From NCBI GenBank assembly GCA_902462205.1, contig CABQAR010000005.1, positions 41,857 through 105,856 on the forward strand: a stretch of DNA of 64,000 bases. The letters run 5' to 3'. The notes below the pieces were generated by a model, which saw nothing but the letters and a program-made list of their open reading frames with translations, was not told the DNA's origin and did no database searches. Numbering within the stretch: position 1 is the first letter of the stretch; the number at the start of each line of letters is the position of its first letter. Shown in pieces: positions 26,171-35,519 of this stretch. Both the position numbers and the translations under genes were made by a program. This DNA comes from an uncultured Dialister sp. (GTDB lineage: Bacteria; Bacillota; Negativicutes; Veillonellales; Dialisteraceae).

Positions 26171-26764
26171 TCATTTGGAGTACAGTTCGACGATGAGTGT
26201 TTCGTTGACTTCGTCTTTGTACGGGAGTTCTTCGCGGAGTGGTGTGCGAACGAGGGTTGCGGACCAGTTGTCGAAGCTCTTTTCCATATATGGTACGTCG
26301 AAGGTTTTCAGTTCGAGGAAAGCCTGCTTGAACATTTCATTGGCTCTGTAAGCTTCCTTCAGTGTGATGACCTGTCCCGGACGTACGGAATAAGAAGGAA
26401 TGTCCACTTTCTTTCCATCTACCTGCACGAGGCCATGGCTGACCATCTGGCGGGCCTGACGGATGGAACGGGCGAAGCCTGCACGGTAAACCAGGTTGTC
26501 CAGTCTTGTTTCGAGCAGGAACAGCAGGTTTTCACCGACGACGCCGGGCATTCTTCTTGCTTTGTCATAATAGCGGTAAAACTGTCTTTCAAGAAGATTG
26601 TATAACGCTTTCACTTTCTGTTTTTCTGCGAGCTGTACGCCGTATTCAGACATCTTCTTCTGACGGGTTTCAGCGGGCTGACGTTTTAACGCTTTCGGAT
26701 GGCCGTAAATGTTCATGCCAAAACGTCTGCTGGTCTTAAAACGACGATTCTTGTTTGTTGCCAT
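26171..26764 (-). CDS. rpsD: 30S ribosomal protein S4
   Basis: The 197-residue protein starts MATNKNRRFKTSRRFG and contains the S4 RNA-binding domain (LDNLVYRAGFARSIRQARQMVSHG, near residues 92-115, in parts). It is a primary 16S rRNA binder and assembly initiator. ATG 26764 is chosen because GAGGTG lies nine bases upstream; the frame stays open further upstream without a supported start. The gene stands alone, outside the usual rpoA/rpsK cluster, as in several Firmicutes where it is autoregulated. Confidence 0.95.
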   Translation of the reverse strand: MATNKNRRFKTSRRFGMNIYGHPKALKRQPAETRQKKMSEYGVQLAEKQKVKALYNLLERQFYRYYDKARRMPGVVGENLLFLLETRLDNLVYRAGFARSIRQARQMVSHGLVQVDGKKVDIPSYSVRPGQVITLKEAYRANEMFKQAFLELKTFDVPYMEKSFDNWSATLVRTPLREELPYKDEVNETLIVELYSK

Positions 26765-26906
26765 TGTGTTAATCACCTCTCTAAAAATATAGCTAATAAA
26801 TAGCTTTATAATTATAGCGGAATCCATAAGGGATGTCAAATGGACAGGGACTGTCTTCAGGAAATGGAACGCTCATCCGTTTCTGTATGAGAACATAAAT
26901 ATACGA

Positions 26907-28727
26907 TTAATCATTCTTTTTCTCATGGATCCATGCAAACAGTTTCTTTTTTCCGTTCCTGTCTTTTACATGGAGCCCGACACATTCCGGGGCGAAATCC
27001 GGGAATTGATTCATGTAGTCCTCTATAAAAAGGAAATAAGAAATAAGGGGGGCAGTCCATTTTTCTCCGGCCGTGATGGAGCAGATTCCGGGGGGATAAA
27101 CCATGGCGCATTCCAGCGCAGTTTTTCCCTCCAGTCTTTCAAGGGGAAGAAGCTTTCTCTTTCCTTTGATGAAAGACGTGGTCGCTTTTTTCCCGCTCAT
27201 GACAGACGGATTTGATGTGGTGAATATCTTTTCTTCCAGTACGGATGCTTTGTGGCTGGAAAGGAATTTGTCCATGCCATGGCTGAGTGCGGCGACAGAC
27301 ATGGGATATTTCCCGGATAGGAGAGGGAGAACCTCATTAACTGGACGATTCCATTCTGATGTTTCAAATTCATGGAGCATTTTTGTGAGAATATCTGCTT
27401 TTTCTTCCGTGTCCCCCGGTTCGGCGAGGAACAGGAGGGAATAGAGTCCGCATTTTTCAGGAGTGAGATGCCTGCCCTGTAAATATTGAGAGAGCAGGGA
27501 AGCGGGGATTTTCTGTTGTCCGCAGTCCGTAACGAGCAGTATTTTACAGGGGTCAATCAGATAGTGGGGAGAGAATCGTTTTGCTCCCTGCTGCCTGGCA
27601 ACTTTTTCGTAGTTCCAGAATCGCGGATCAGAGAGGATTGTTTCCGTGGGATAATCCTGCCATGGCTTGCCATCGACATAAAGCGGAATCAAAGGACGGA
27701 TGTTTTCACAGGTATTCAAAATCTTTTTCCTTAGCTCCACGGCAAAGCAGGCAGCCTTGTGCCAAAGTTCATCTCCATGGCGCCGGTGGATGAATGCGTT
27801 CATCTCCAGCGAGGCAAAAAGAGGGAAGTAGGGGCTGGTGGAAATATTCATCAGGAATGCGTTGTCCAGCACGTCATCAGGGAGATAGTATTTTTCCTTT
27901 TTGATATGGCTGTCTTTTTTATGGATCTGGGAGGTCATGGAAAATCCGGCCAGCTGTTTATGGACCGACTGGGTGACAAGGATTCCCGGTGTGCGGTCAG
28001 TCGTATCAATCGAGAGGGGGCTCAGGTTTTTCAGGAGGGGAAGGAACTGCTCATAGCCTGCCCATGCGGAATCAAAAAGGATATAGTCGCAGAGCGGCTC
28101 GAGCAGGTCAATGAAATAGCCTGCATCAGCGATGAATCCGTCATAGGTGGCAAGCTGCAGGACAGCCAGACGGTAAGGATGTTTCTTTTTTGCTTTTCGA
28201 GGGGAAATCCGCGCTGCCTTTTCACGAAGGATTCTTCTGTCGAGATCCGTGTCGGAAAGACCTCCGATAATACCGCTGTCCAATCGGACGGACTCCAGAT
28301 AGACGGGTGTGGCACCTGCCTGAAGAAGCGCTCCCTGATAGATGGATTTGTGGTTATTTCTGTCAAAAAGGACGAGGTCGTTTTCTGACAGGAGCGCCTG
28401 ACAGCAGATTCGGTTGGAAACAGAGGTGCCGTGGAGGACGAACCATGTGCGGTCAGCATGGAAGGTATCTGCTGCCAGATGCTCGGCCTGTCCTGCGGTT
28501 CCATGGTGGGAGGAAGGATCGCCAAGGGCGTCGTCAGAATCAGAAACGTCACAGAGAAACATGGCATTTCCAAAAAACTCGGTGAGGCGTCTTCCTTCCG
28601 GGGTCATATTAAAAAATGCACCGCCATGGTGGCCCGGGGTGTCGAAAGGAATTTGGGATTGCTTTCCGTAATTGATGAGTGCTTCCGTAAACGGGGGAAT
28701 CGCTTTATTTTTTTCGTTCTGTTTCAT
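26907..28727 (-). CDS. Orn/Lys/Arg decarboxylase family protein (fold type I PLP enzyme)
   Basis: The 606-residue protein has the PLP-decarboxylase core: DTPGHHGGAFF near residue 28, FDSAWAGYEQF with the cofactor-binding aspartate near 216, and the Schiff-base lysine in QSVHKQLAGFSMTSQIHKKD near 255. The C-terminal decarboxylase domain ends near residue 600. It lacks the N-terminal receiver-like wing domain of enterobacterial acid-induced enzymes, as in shorter Gram-positive forms. Product (putrescine, cadaverine or agmatine) is not readable from the sequence. AGGAG precedes the ATG. It is transcribed alone and diverges from scpA. Confidence 0.87.
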   Translation of the reverse strand: MKQNEKNKAIPPFTEALINYGKQSQIPFDTPGHHGGAFFNMTPEGRRLTEFFGNAMFLCDVSDSDDALGDPSSHHGTAGQAEHLAADTFHADRTWFVLHGTSVSNRICCQALLSENDLVLFDRNNHKSIYQGALLQAGATPVYLESVRLDSGIIGGLSDTDLDRRILREKAARISPRKAKKKHPYRLAVLQLATYDGFIADAGYFIDLLEPLCDYILFDSAWAGYEQFLPLLKNLSPLSIDTTDRTPGILVTQSVHKQLAGFSMTSQIHKKDSHIKKEKYYLPDDVLDNAFLMNISTSPYFPLFASLEMNAFIHRRHGDELWHKAACFAVELRKKILNTCENIRPLIPLYVDGKPWQDYPTETILSDPRFWNYEKVARQQGAKRFSPHYLIDPCKILLVTDCGQQKIPASLLSQYLQGRHLTPEKCGLYSLLFLAEPGDTEEKADILTKMLHEFETSEWNRPVNEVLPLLSGKYPMSVAALSHGMDKFLSSHKASVLEEKIFTTSNPSVMSGKKATTSFIKGKRKLLPLERLEGKTALECAMVYPPGICSITAGEKWTAPLISYFLFIEDYMNQFPDFAPECVGLHVKDRNGKKKLFAWIHEKKND

Positions 28728-28859
28728 ATGTGGGCTCCTGTTTTAATATTTCCATTATATAACAGGCAGGAAGTGAGCCGGTTTATTTGAGAATGTGGGG
28801 ATGCTATGGTAATATGAAGCATGGAAAAGCATGACTTGCCACGGAATGCAGGAGGATGT

Positions 28860-29570
28860 ATGGATGAATTGGAAAGCAGTTATCAGATCAGTATCCCTGT
28901 ATATGAGGGGCCGATGGATCTGCTGCTCCATCTGGTGACAAAAAACAGAATTGAAATCCATGATATTCCCATTCATGAAATTACTGACCAATATCTGGAT
29001 TATTTAAGGAAGGCACAGGCTTTTAATCTGGATTTAGGCAGTAGTTTTTTTGCTATGGCAGCGACATTGATCCTGATCAAGTCCCGTATGCTTCTGCCCA
29101 AACGCAGGCAGGAAGAGGAGGATGAGAGCGAGGATCCGCGGCGTGAACTGGAACGATCTTTGCAGGAATTTAAGCAGATGAAGGAAGTGCGCGCCCGTAT
29201 CGAATCCCTGATGCGGGAGGAAGAGGTATACCACGGCAAGGAGCCGGCAGAAATAAAAGGCGGACTGTATACGGGAAAGATTTCCCTGCAAAAACTGTCG
29301 GCTGCCTTTTTTGCTCTCTATGACTCATTGAAAGAGGAAGAAACAACGGTTTTCGAGCAGGAGGAAGTATCTCTGGATGATGAGATCGATGACCTGCGGC
29401 TGACGTTGAGAAAAGTAAAAAAAGTAGGACTTATCGAATATTTCAGAAAACGAAGAACAAGGCTCAGGCTGGCGGTATCTCTGATGGCGCTTCTTGAACT
29501 GATCCGTCTGGGAGAAATCATATTGACGGATACGGTTTCCGGGCTTGTTATCGAGGGAGGGAAGGCATGA
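28860..29570 (+). CDS. scpA: Segregation and condensation protein A
   Basis: The 236-residue kleisin subunit has the ScpA N-terminal SMC-neck binding region (YEGPMDLLLHLV near residues 14-25), an acidic central part with EEEDESEDPRRE, and a winged-helix C-terminus (VSLMALLELIRLGEI). With SMC and ScpB it forms the condensin-like complex. ATG 28860 follows GGAGG; an upstream in-frame ATG at 28821 lacks a ribosome binding site. Confidence 0.93.
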   Translation: MDELESSYQISIPVYEGPMDLLLHLVTKNRIEIHDIPIHEITDQYLDYLRKAQAFNLDLGSSFFAMAATLILIKSRMLLPKRRQEEEDESEDPRRELERSLQEFKQMKEVRARIESLMREEEVYHGKEPAEIKGGLYTGKISLQKLSAAFFALYDSLKEEETTVFEQEEVSLDDEIDDLRLTLRKVKKVGLIEYFRKRRTRLRLAVSLMALLELIRLGEIILTDTVSGLVIEGGKA

Positions 29571-30100
29571 GGGGACTGAATCAGCTGGCAGCCCTGCTGG
29601 AAGCATTCCTTTTTGTCAAGGGCAATCCGGTAACGATGAAGGAATTAACCGATGCGCTGGATGAGGATTCCCATGAGATAGAGAAGGCGCTGGATGTGTT
29701 AAAGGTCAAATACGGGAAAGACGATTCCGGAATCATGCTCCACGAAACAGGGGCAGGCTGGTCATTGACGACGAAAAAGGAATATGATGCATGGCTGACG
29801 GATACGCTTGGCAAACAGACGCCCCTGTCCGGAGCTGCCCTGGAGACGCTGGCGGTGATTGCCATGAAAGAACCTGTCACGCGGGCAGAAATAGAAAAAA
29901 TCCGTGGCGTTTCCGCAGGACGCATTCTGGCCACCCTTCTTGAAAAGGAATTGATTGAAGAACGGGGGCGGCTGGAGGTTCCGGGAAGGCCGATCCTGTA
30001 CGGGACGACGAGGCAGTTCCTCAAATGCACGGGGCTGTCGAGTGTAAGCGAATTAAAAACAAGGTGGGCCGATGCGCCTGATGAAGGAGAATTATTTTGA
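29567..30100 (+). CDS. scpB: Segregation and condensation protein B
   Basis: The 177-residue protein carries two winged-helix domains typical of ScpB, with the conserved LETLAVIAMKEPVTRAEIE block near residue 88 and GRPILYGTT near 140. It binds ScpA in the SMC complex. Its ATG overlaps the scpA stop and its own stop overlaps the next start, so the group is translationally coupled. Confidence 0.94.
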   Translation: MRGLNQLAALLEAFLFVKGNPVTMKELTDALDEDSHEIEKALDVLKVKYGKDDSGIMLHETGAGWSLTTKKEYDAWLTDTLGKQTPLSGAALETLAVIAMKEPVTRAEIEKIRGVSAGRILATLLEKELIEERGRLEVPGRPILYGTTRQFLKCTGLSSVSELKTRWADAPDEGELF

Positions 30101-30816
30101 AAGAACGATTGCAGAAGATATTGAGCCATGCGGGAGTCTGTTCAAGGCGGAAGGCGGAAGAACTGATTCTGGCGGGAAAAGTCCGTGTCAACGGAAAAGT
30201 GGTCAGGGAGCTCGGCACGGAAGCGGACCCTCGGAAAGATAAGATCGAAGCGCTTGGCGAAATCGTGAAGCCGGAGCCGCTTCGGTATTATCTTTTCAAT
30301 AAACCGGACGGGGTCATCACATCCGTTTCCGATCCGGCGGGAAGAAGGACGGTTATGGATTATTTCCGTCGTGTGAGGGAGCGTATATTCCCTGTCGGCC
30401 GTCTGGATTATCATTCCGAGGGGCTTCTGCTCATGACGAATGATGGCAATCTGGATTTCCTGCTGACTCATCCGAGCCATGAGGTGGCCAAAGAATATCA
30501 AGTGGTCGTCCGTGGCAAATTTTCCGAGAAACTCGCGAAGAAAATGGAACAGGGCGTCAAAATCGAAGGCGGTATGACAGCGCCCTGCGACATCGAAGTG
30601 ATTGGCTACGATCAGGAAAAAAATAAGACGCAGCTCAGGATGGTGCTTCATGAAGGGAAAAATCGTGAAATCCGTAAAATGATGGAGGTTTACCATTATC
30701 CTGTCTTTGAATTAAAGCGCGTAAAATACAGTTTCCTTACACTCGATGTAGGCCGCGGCCAATACCGCAGGCTGTCTCCGGCGGAGGTCAAAAAGTTATA
30801 TGAACTCCACCAATAA
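30097..30816 (+). CDS. rluB: RsuA/RluB-family rRNA pseudouridine synthase
   Basis: The 239-residue protein has an S4 domain (residues 1-60, RLQKILSHAGVCSRRKAE) and the RsuA-type catalytic motif VGRLDYHSEGLLLMTNDG with the catalytic aspartate near residue 107. Position after scpAB is the usual place for the RluB homologue in Firmicutes (23S rRNA U2605), which is why that symbol is given; the target is inferred. It uses a TTG start inside the end of scpB. Confidence 0.85.
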   Translation: MKERLQKILSHAGVCSRRKAEELILAGKVRVNGKVVRELGTEADPRKDKIEALGEIVKPEPLRYYLFNKPDGVITSVSDPAGRRTVMDYFRRVRERIFPVGRLDYHSEGLLLMTNDGNLDFLLTHPSHEVAKEYQVVVRGKFSEKLAKKMEQGVKIEGGMTAPCDIEVIGYDQEKNKTQLRMVLHEGKNREIRKMMEVYHYPVFELKRVKYSFLTLDVGRGQYRRLSPAEVKKLYELHQ

Positions 30817-32059
30817 AAGGATAGCCGTCATCGGCGGCGGCGTGGCGGGATTGATGGCAGCCGTCACGGCGGCTGATGCCGGTGCAGAGGTTTCTCTGTT
30901 TGAGAAAATGGATAAAGTCGGATTGAAAATGGGGATCACGGGAAAAGGCCGTTGTAACCTTACCAATGCGGCGCCGATCATGGAGTTCATTGCCAAGACG
31001 CCGGGAAACGGAAAGTTTCTGTTCAGCGCTTATAAGGAATTTGATAATCTGCAATTGATAGAGATGTTCCATCAATGGGGACTGGCGACAAAGGTGGAGC
31101 GAGGCGGCCGTGTATTTCCTGCCAGCGATGATGCACAGGAAGTCCGGCATCTGTTCATGCGGCTTTTATATGAAAAGCATGTGGAGCTTCATCTGGGCGA
31201 ACCTGTACAACATATACAGGCCAAAGAAGGGGCTGTATGCGGAGTTGTAACAGAGAAGGGGAGCTATAAAGCAGACGCAGTTATCCTGTGTACCGGAGGG
31301 AAATCTTACCCGCGCACGGGATCCACCGGCGACGGGTATAAGATGGCGGAGGAAATGGGACATGCTGTGGCGAAAGTTCGTCCGGCACTTATTCCGCTTG
31401 TCTGCGAAGAATCTTATTGCAGGGAACTGCAGGGGCTTTCCTTGAAAAATGTTACATTGGCGTTGTCCGCGGGAGGCAGGCGGAAGACGGAAGAGTTCGG
31501 GGAAATGCTATTTACCCACTTCGGCATTTCCGGCCCCATCGTTTTGACACAGAGCGACCAAGTATCGCTTTGGCTGTCACAGGGACATCCGGTCACAGGT
31601 AGTATCGATCTGAAACCTGCCCTGACAGAGGAAATGCTCGATAAGCGGCTGCTCCGTGATCTGGAAAAATTTCATTTAAAGCAGATGGGAAATGCGATGC
31701 AGGAGCTTATGCCCCACCGCCTGATTGATGTGGTTTTGGCATTGTCGGATATTCCCGGCGATCTGCCGGTGGCGGAATTGAAAAAAGCGCAGCGTGTCAG
31801 ACTGCGCCAGGTGATAAAAAAACTGCCGCTGACCATTACGGCGACGCGGCCGATTGAAGAAGCGATCGTGACTGCCGGCGGTATTTCCACAAAGGAAATC
31901 AATTCCTCCACGATGGAGTCCAAACTGGTAAAAGGACTGTATCTGGCAGGAGAAGTCATAGATGTCCATGCCTTTACGGGGGGGTATAATTTGCAGGCCG
32001 CTTTTTCTACGGGAAGGATGGCGGCACTTTCAGCAGCAGGGAGGGATCATGATGCGTAG
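30800..32059 (+). CDS. BaiN/YhiN-family NAD(P)/FAD-dependent oxidoreductase
   Basis: The 419-residue flavoprotein has the N-terminal dinucleotide motif GGGVAGLMAA (near 12-22), the HI0933-family KMGITGKGRCNLTNA block near 48 and the C-terminal GEVIDVHAFTGGYNLQAAFSTG FAD-binding region (in parts). Members reduce diverse substrates and some act on bile acids; here the function is unknown. It starts inside the end of the pseudouridine synthase gene and ends overlapping cmk, so it belongs to the same run of genes. Confidence 0.88.
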   Translation: MNSTNKRIAVIGGGVAGLMAAVTAADAGAEVSLFEKMDKVGLKMGITGKGRCNLTNAAPIMEFIAKTPGNGKFLFSAYKEFDNLQLIEMFHQWGLATKVERGGRVFPASDDAQEVRHLFMRLLYEKHVELHLGEPVQHIQAKEGAVCGVVTEKGSYKADAVILCTGGKSYPRTGSTGDGYKMAEEMGHAVAKVRPALIPLVCEESYCRELQGLSLKNVTLALSAGGRRKTEEFGEMLFTHFGISGPIVLTQSDQVSLWLSQGHPVTGSIDLKPALTEEMLDKRLLRDLEKFHLKQMGNAMQELMPHRLIDVVLALSDIPGDLPVAELKKAQRVRLRQVIKKLPLTITATRPIEEAIVTAGGISTKEINSSTMESKLVKGLYLAGEVIDVHAFTGGYNLQAAFSTGRMAALSAAGRDHDA

Positions 32060-32732
32060 GTTATCCATTGCGATTGATGGGCCGGCAGGCGCGGGGAAAA
32101 GCAGTGTCTCCAAGATACTGGCAAACAGACTTGGCTATGCCTATCTTGATACAGGGGCCATGTACAGGGCGGTAACGTATGAGGTGCTGTGCAGAAAACT
32201 GTCAGATGAAAAAGAAATCGTTGCCCTTGCGCAGGGGATGGATATGGTTGTAAAGCCGGAAGCAGATGCCATGCATGTCTTTGTCAATGGAAAAGATGTG
32301 ACCGGCTATATCCGTACCCCGGAGGTATCAGCCCGCGTTTCCGCCGTTTCCGCTATCGCAGGCGTACGTACCGCCATGGTGGATATACAGAGGAAGCAGG
32401 CCGAAGCGGGCGGAATCGTTCTGGATGGAAGGGATATAGGGACGACCGTGCTTCCGAAGGCAGACGTGAAAATATTTCTGACAGCCTCTGCCCATACCAG
32501 GGCCATCCGCCGCTTCAAGGAAATGAAGGAGACGAATCCGGATATGACGTTGGAGCAGATTGAAGCGGACATTGAAAAGCGCGACTGGCAGGACAGCCAT
32601 CGGGAAGTGTCTCCTCTGGTACAGGCGGAAGATGCGATTCTTCTGGATAACGGGGACATGACGCTGGAGGAAACGGCAGAAGCCATTATAAATATCTGTA
32701 AAGAGAAATTTGAAGCAGGAAGCGGATTATGA
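32052..32732 (+). CDS. cmk: Cytidylate kinase
   Basis: The 226-residue NMP kinase has the P-loop DGPAGAGKSS near residue 8, YLDTGAMYRAV, and GRDIGTTVLPKADVKIFLTA near 130-150. It phosphorylates CMP and dCMP. Two adjacent ATGs exist; 32052 has better spacing (seven bases) from GGAGG. The order cmk-plsC-ispH-S1 is common in Firmicutes. Confidence 0.95.
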   Translation: MRRLSIAIDGPAGAGKSSVSKILANRLGYAYLDTGAMYRAVTYEVLCRKLSDEKEIVALAQGMDMVVKPEADAMHVFVNGKDVTGYIRTPEVSARVSAVSAIAGVRTAMVDIQRKQAEAGGIVLDGRDIGTTVLPKADVKIFLTASAHTRAIRRFKEMKETNPDMTLEQIEADIEKRDWQDSHREVSPLVQAEDAILLDNGDMTLEETAEAIINICKEKFEAGSGL

Positions 32733-33349
32733 TTAGGAAACTTTTCTATGGATTTGTCAGAAGCCTTTTGAATGCGGTGTTTTTCGGACTGTACGGACTC
32801 CATGTGGAGGGACGGGAGAATATACCGAAAGACAGGGCGATCATTGTGGCTCCAAACCATAAGAGCTATTTTGATCCTCCTTTGATCGGTGTGGCTTTCA
32901 ATACGCGTATCGTGCACTATATGGCGAAGGAGGAACTCTTTAAGAACCCACTTTTCGGCTGGCTCATCCGCCAGTTCGGAACATTCCCGGTGAAACGCGG
33001 AACCGTGGATCGTACCGCGATACGGCAGGCTGTACGGGAGCTGAAAGCGGGGAATGCGCTCGGTATTTTTCCGGAAGGGACAAGGATTAAACGGGACGGA
33101 CTGGGACGATTCCATTCCGGCATGGCATCATTGGCGTTCATGAGCGGAGCCTCGGTCATGCCTGTGGCAGTCATAGGCTCCATGGAAATGCCTCATAAGA
33201 ACGGTCCATTGGCAGTCCTCATAGGAAAGCCGATAGATGTCAAACGGCAGAAGCCAAGTGACGAAGCGATTGACGCATTGAATGAAGAAGTAAAAAATGA
33301 AATCCAGAAAATGACGGACGATTATTTGGAACATATAAAAAATGCATAG
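32729..33349 (+). CDS. plsC: 1-acyl-sn-glycerol-3-phosphate acyltransferase
   Basis: The 206-residue membrane-associated enzyme has the acyltransferase box NHKSYFD (near residue 49) and FPEGTR (near 113), plus an N-terminal hydrophobic segment. It adds the second acyl chain in phosphatidate synthesis, which ties in with plsY and gpsA at 36.8-38.4 kb. It overlaps the end of cmk by four bases. Confidence 0.92.
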   Translation: MIRKLFYGFVRSLLNAVFFGLYGLHVEGRENIPKDRAIIVAPNHKSYFDPPLIGVAFNTRIVHYMAKEELFKNPLFGWLIRQFGTFPVKRGTVDRTAIRQAVRELKAGNALGIFPEGTRIKRDGLGRFHSGMASLAFMSGASVMPVAVIGSMEMPHKNGPLAVLIGKPIDVKRQKPSDEAIDALNEEVKNEIQKMTDDYLEHIKNA

Positions 33350-33418
33350 CCAAAGAATTTTTTTATAATCAACTTTCGATTTAAGTTATATGTGTATGAA
33401 AAATGGAAAAAATTATTG

Positions 33419-35320
33419 ATGAAAATTTATAAAGCAAAAGCAATGGGATTCTGTTATGGCGTCCGAAGAGCCATGGAAATTGCCGAAAAAGCAGCAAATT
33501 CAGGGAAAAAGACCGTGACGCTGGGATCCATCATCCATAATCCGCAGGTGGTGAAGCGCCTTGCCGACAAAGGGGTTCCTGCTGTCGGAAGCGTTGATGA
33601 GATAACTGATGAAGCAGTGATAATACGCTCGCACGGAATAGGGCCTTCGTGTTATAATAACCTTAAGTGCAAAAATTCGGTTTTGCTTGATGCAACCTGT
33701 CCTTTTGTGAAACGAAATCAGGATATTGCAAAAAAATTGGTGGCAGAAGGTAAACAGATTGTACTTATCGGTGAAAAAAAGCACCCTGAAATGCTGAGTG
33801 TAGCTGAATGGGCGGGAGAGAAACCGTTTCTGGTGGAAACGATGGCAGATGTAGAACAGCTCCCGTACATGGAAGAGGCCCATATCGTTATACAGACCAC
33901 ATTCTCCATAGCGCTGGCTGACAGGCTGATTGCCGCCATTTCTGAAAAGGCAGGCACTGTCGATGTGCATAAGACAATTTGCAATGCGACGGAAGAGCGC
34001 CAGACCGCAGCAAAGGAACTGGCGGGGAATGTAGATGTGATGATCGTTATAGGCGGCCGCAACAGCGCCAATACCGGCAGACTGGTGGAAGTCTGTCAGG
34101 CGGAAGGAGCCGTTACCCATCACATCGAGACGGCAGAGGAACTGAAACTGGAATGGTTCCATAGCCGTGACAAGGTTGGCATCACCGCCGGTGCATCCAC
34201 ACCGGACTGGATCATAGAGGAGGTATTTTTTATTATGGAAGACATGAATGAAATGCTGGAGATGGAGGAAATGAATCTGGACGTACACAAAGGCAGCGTC
34301 GTAGAAGGCAAGGTCGTAGACCTGTCTGACGACAAGGCTTGGATCTCTTTCGGATACAAGACAGAAGCCGTACTTCCGATCCATGAATACTCCTATCCGG
34401 AGCCCGCATCCCTTAAGGATGTACTGAAAGTAGGAGACGTACTTCGTGTACAGGTAGTCAGCGGAGTCAAGGAAGACAATACGATTTTTGTTTCCAAGAT
34501 CAAGGTTGACCGTCTGGCAGACTGGGACGTAGCCCAGGAAGCATTTGACAAAGGAGAACCTGTTGAATGCGAAGGCATCGAAGCAATCAAAGTCGGCCTG
34601 CTTGTTCAGCTGAAATCACTGCGCGGCTTTATCCCGCTCTCACAGGGGGATCTTCGTTTCGTTCATTCCCTTCAGGGGTTGGTTGGACAGAAGTTTGAAG
34701 CAAAGATTCTTGAAGTGGATCGCACAAAGAACCGTCTTGTTCTTTCCCGTAAGGCTGTATTGGAAGAACAGCGTACCAGCGATCTTGATGTGATTGAAAA
34801 GGCTTATGAAGATGGCGAAGTTCTTAAAGGAACCGTTAAGAAGATCATGCCGTATGGCGCATTTGTCGCTTTAAACGGTATTGAAGGCCTTCTCCATATT
34901 TCCGATATTTCCTGGAGAAAGATTTCCAAGGTAGAAGACGTCCTTGAACCGGAACAGGAAATTGACGTAAAGATCAAGTCTTTCGATAGAGAAAAACAGA
35001 GAATTTCCTTCAGCCATAAAGATTGCCTCCCGAATCCGTGGGAAAATGCAGTCCATGACCATGAGGTGGACGATGTAGTGGATGCCAAGGTTGTCAAGAT
35101 TCTTGAATTCGGCGTGATTGTTGAACTGGAAGACGGCCTGACAGGACTGCTCCATATCAATGAAATGACACAAGATCACAATAAGAAGCCGGGCGATATC
35201 TGCCAGGTCGGTGATGATCTGAAAGTCCGTATCATCGGTATCGATGAAGCTCGCAAGAGAATCAGCTTTTCTCTTGTAGAAGCTCCTGTCCGTGAAGAAC
35301 TGGAAGTTACAGAAGAATAA
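33419..35320 (+). CDS. ispH: Fusion of IspH (HMB-PP reductase) and ribosomal protein S1-like domains
   Basis: The 633-residue protein joins two functions. Residues 1 to about 280 are IspH, the last enzyme of the MEP isoprenoid pathway, with the three cluster cysteines C12 (GFCYGV), C94 (DATCPF) and C188 (TICNAT). From about residue 290 to 620 there are four S1-type OB domains; the third (GTVKKIMPYGAFVALNGIEG) and fourth (AKVVKILEFGVIVELEDGL) are the most regular. This architecture is known in Clostridia and Negativicutes. ATG 33419 is the first supported by IspH homology; its ribosome binding site is weak. A TATAAT lies at 33364-33369. A terminator follows. Confidence 0.94.
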   Translation: MKIYKAKAMGFCYGVRRAMEIAEKAANSGKKTVTLGSIIHNPQVVKRLADKGVPAVGSVDEITDEAVIIRSHGIGPSCYNNLKCKNSVLLDATCPFVKRNQDIAKKLVAEGKQIVLIGEKKHPEMLSVAEWAGEKPFLVETMADVEQLPYMEEAHIVIQTTFSIALADRLIAAISEKAGTVDVHKTICNATEERQTAAKELAGNVDVMIVIGGRNSANTGRLVEVCQAEGAVTHHIETAEELKLEWFHSRDKVGITAGASTPDWIIEEVFFIMEDMNEMLEMEEMNLDVHKGSVVEGKVVDLSDDKAWISFGYKTEAVLPIHEYSYPEPASLKDVLKVGDVLRVQVVSGVKEDNTIFVSKIKVDRLADWDVAQEAFDKGEPVECEGIEAIKVGLLVQLKSLRGFIPLSQGDLRFVHSLQGLVGQKFEAKILEVDRTKNRLVLSRKAVLEEQRTSDLDVIEKAYEDGEVLKGTVKKIMPYGAFVALNGIEGLLHISDISWRKISKVEDVLEPEQEIDVKIKSFDREKQRISFSHKDCLPNPWENAVHDHEVDDVVDAKVVKILEFGVIVELEDGLTGLLHINEMTQDHNKKPGDICQVGDDLKVRIIGIDEARKRISFSLVEAPVREELEVTEE

Positions 35321-35340
35321 TCTGCATACCTGCAATGAAT

Positions 35341-35371
35341 CAAACTCCGGAATTTGTGTTCCGGAGTTTTT
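35341..35371 (+). terminator. Intrinsic terminator after ispH-S1
   Basis: AAACTCCGG pairs with CCGGAGTTT around a ten-base loop and is followed by T. Confidence 0.85.
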
Positions 35372-35410
35372 GAATGCCTGCTTTCCTTTTTGCTGGGATA
35401 CGTATTTTAC

Positions 35411-35439
35411 TTGACAGTCTCTGCATATTGTCATAGAAT
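35411..35439 (+). promoter_or_regulatory. Sigma-70 promoter upstream of der
   Basis: Consensus TTGACA (35411-35416), 17-base spacer, TAGAAT (35434-35439). It would start transcription about 75 bases before der. Confidence 0.7.
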
Positions 35440-35519
35440 TTTTAAAATGAGATTAAATGGGATATTATGCCCATCAGATGGATACAGACAGGAATTAGAA
35501 TGAAAACAGGGAGAAAATT

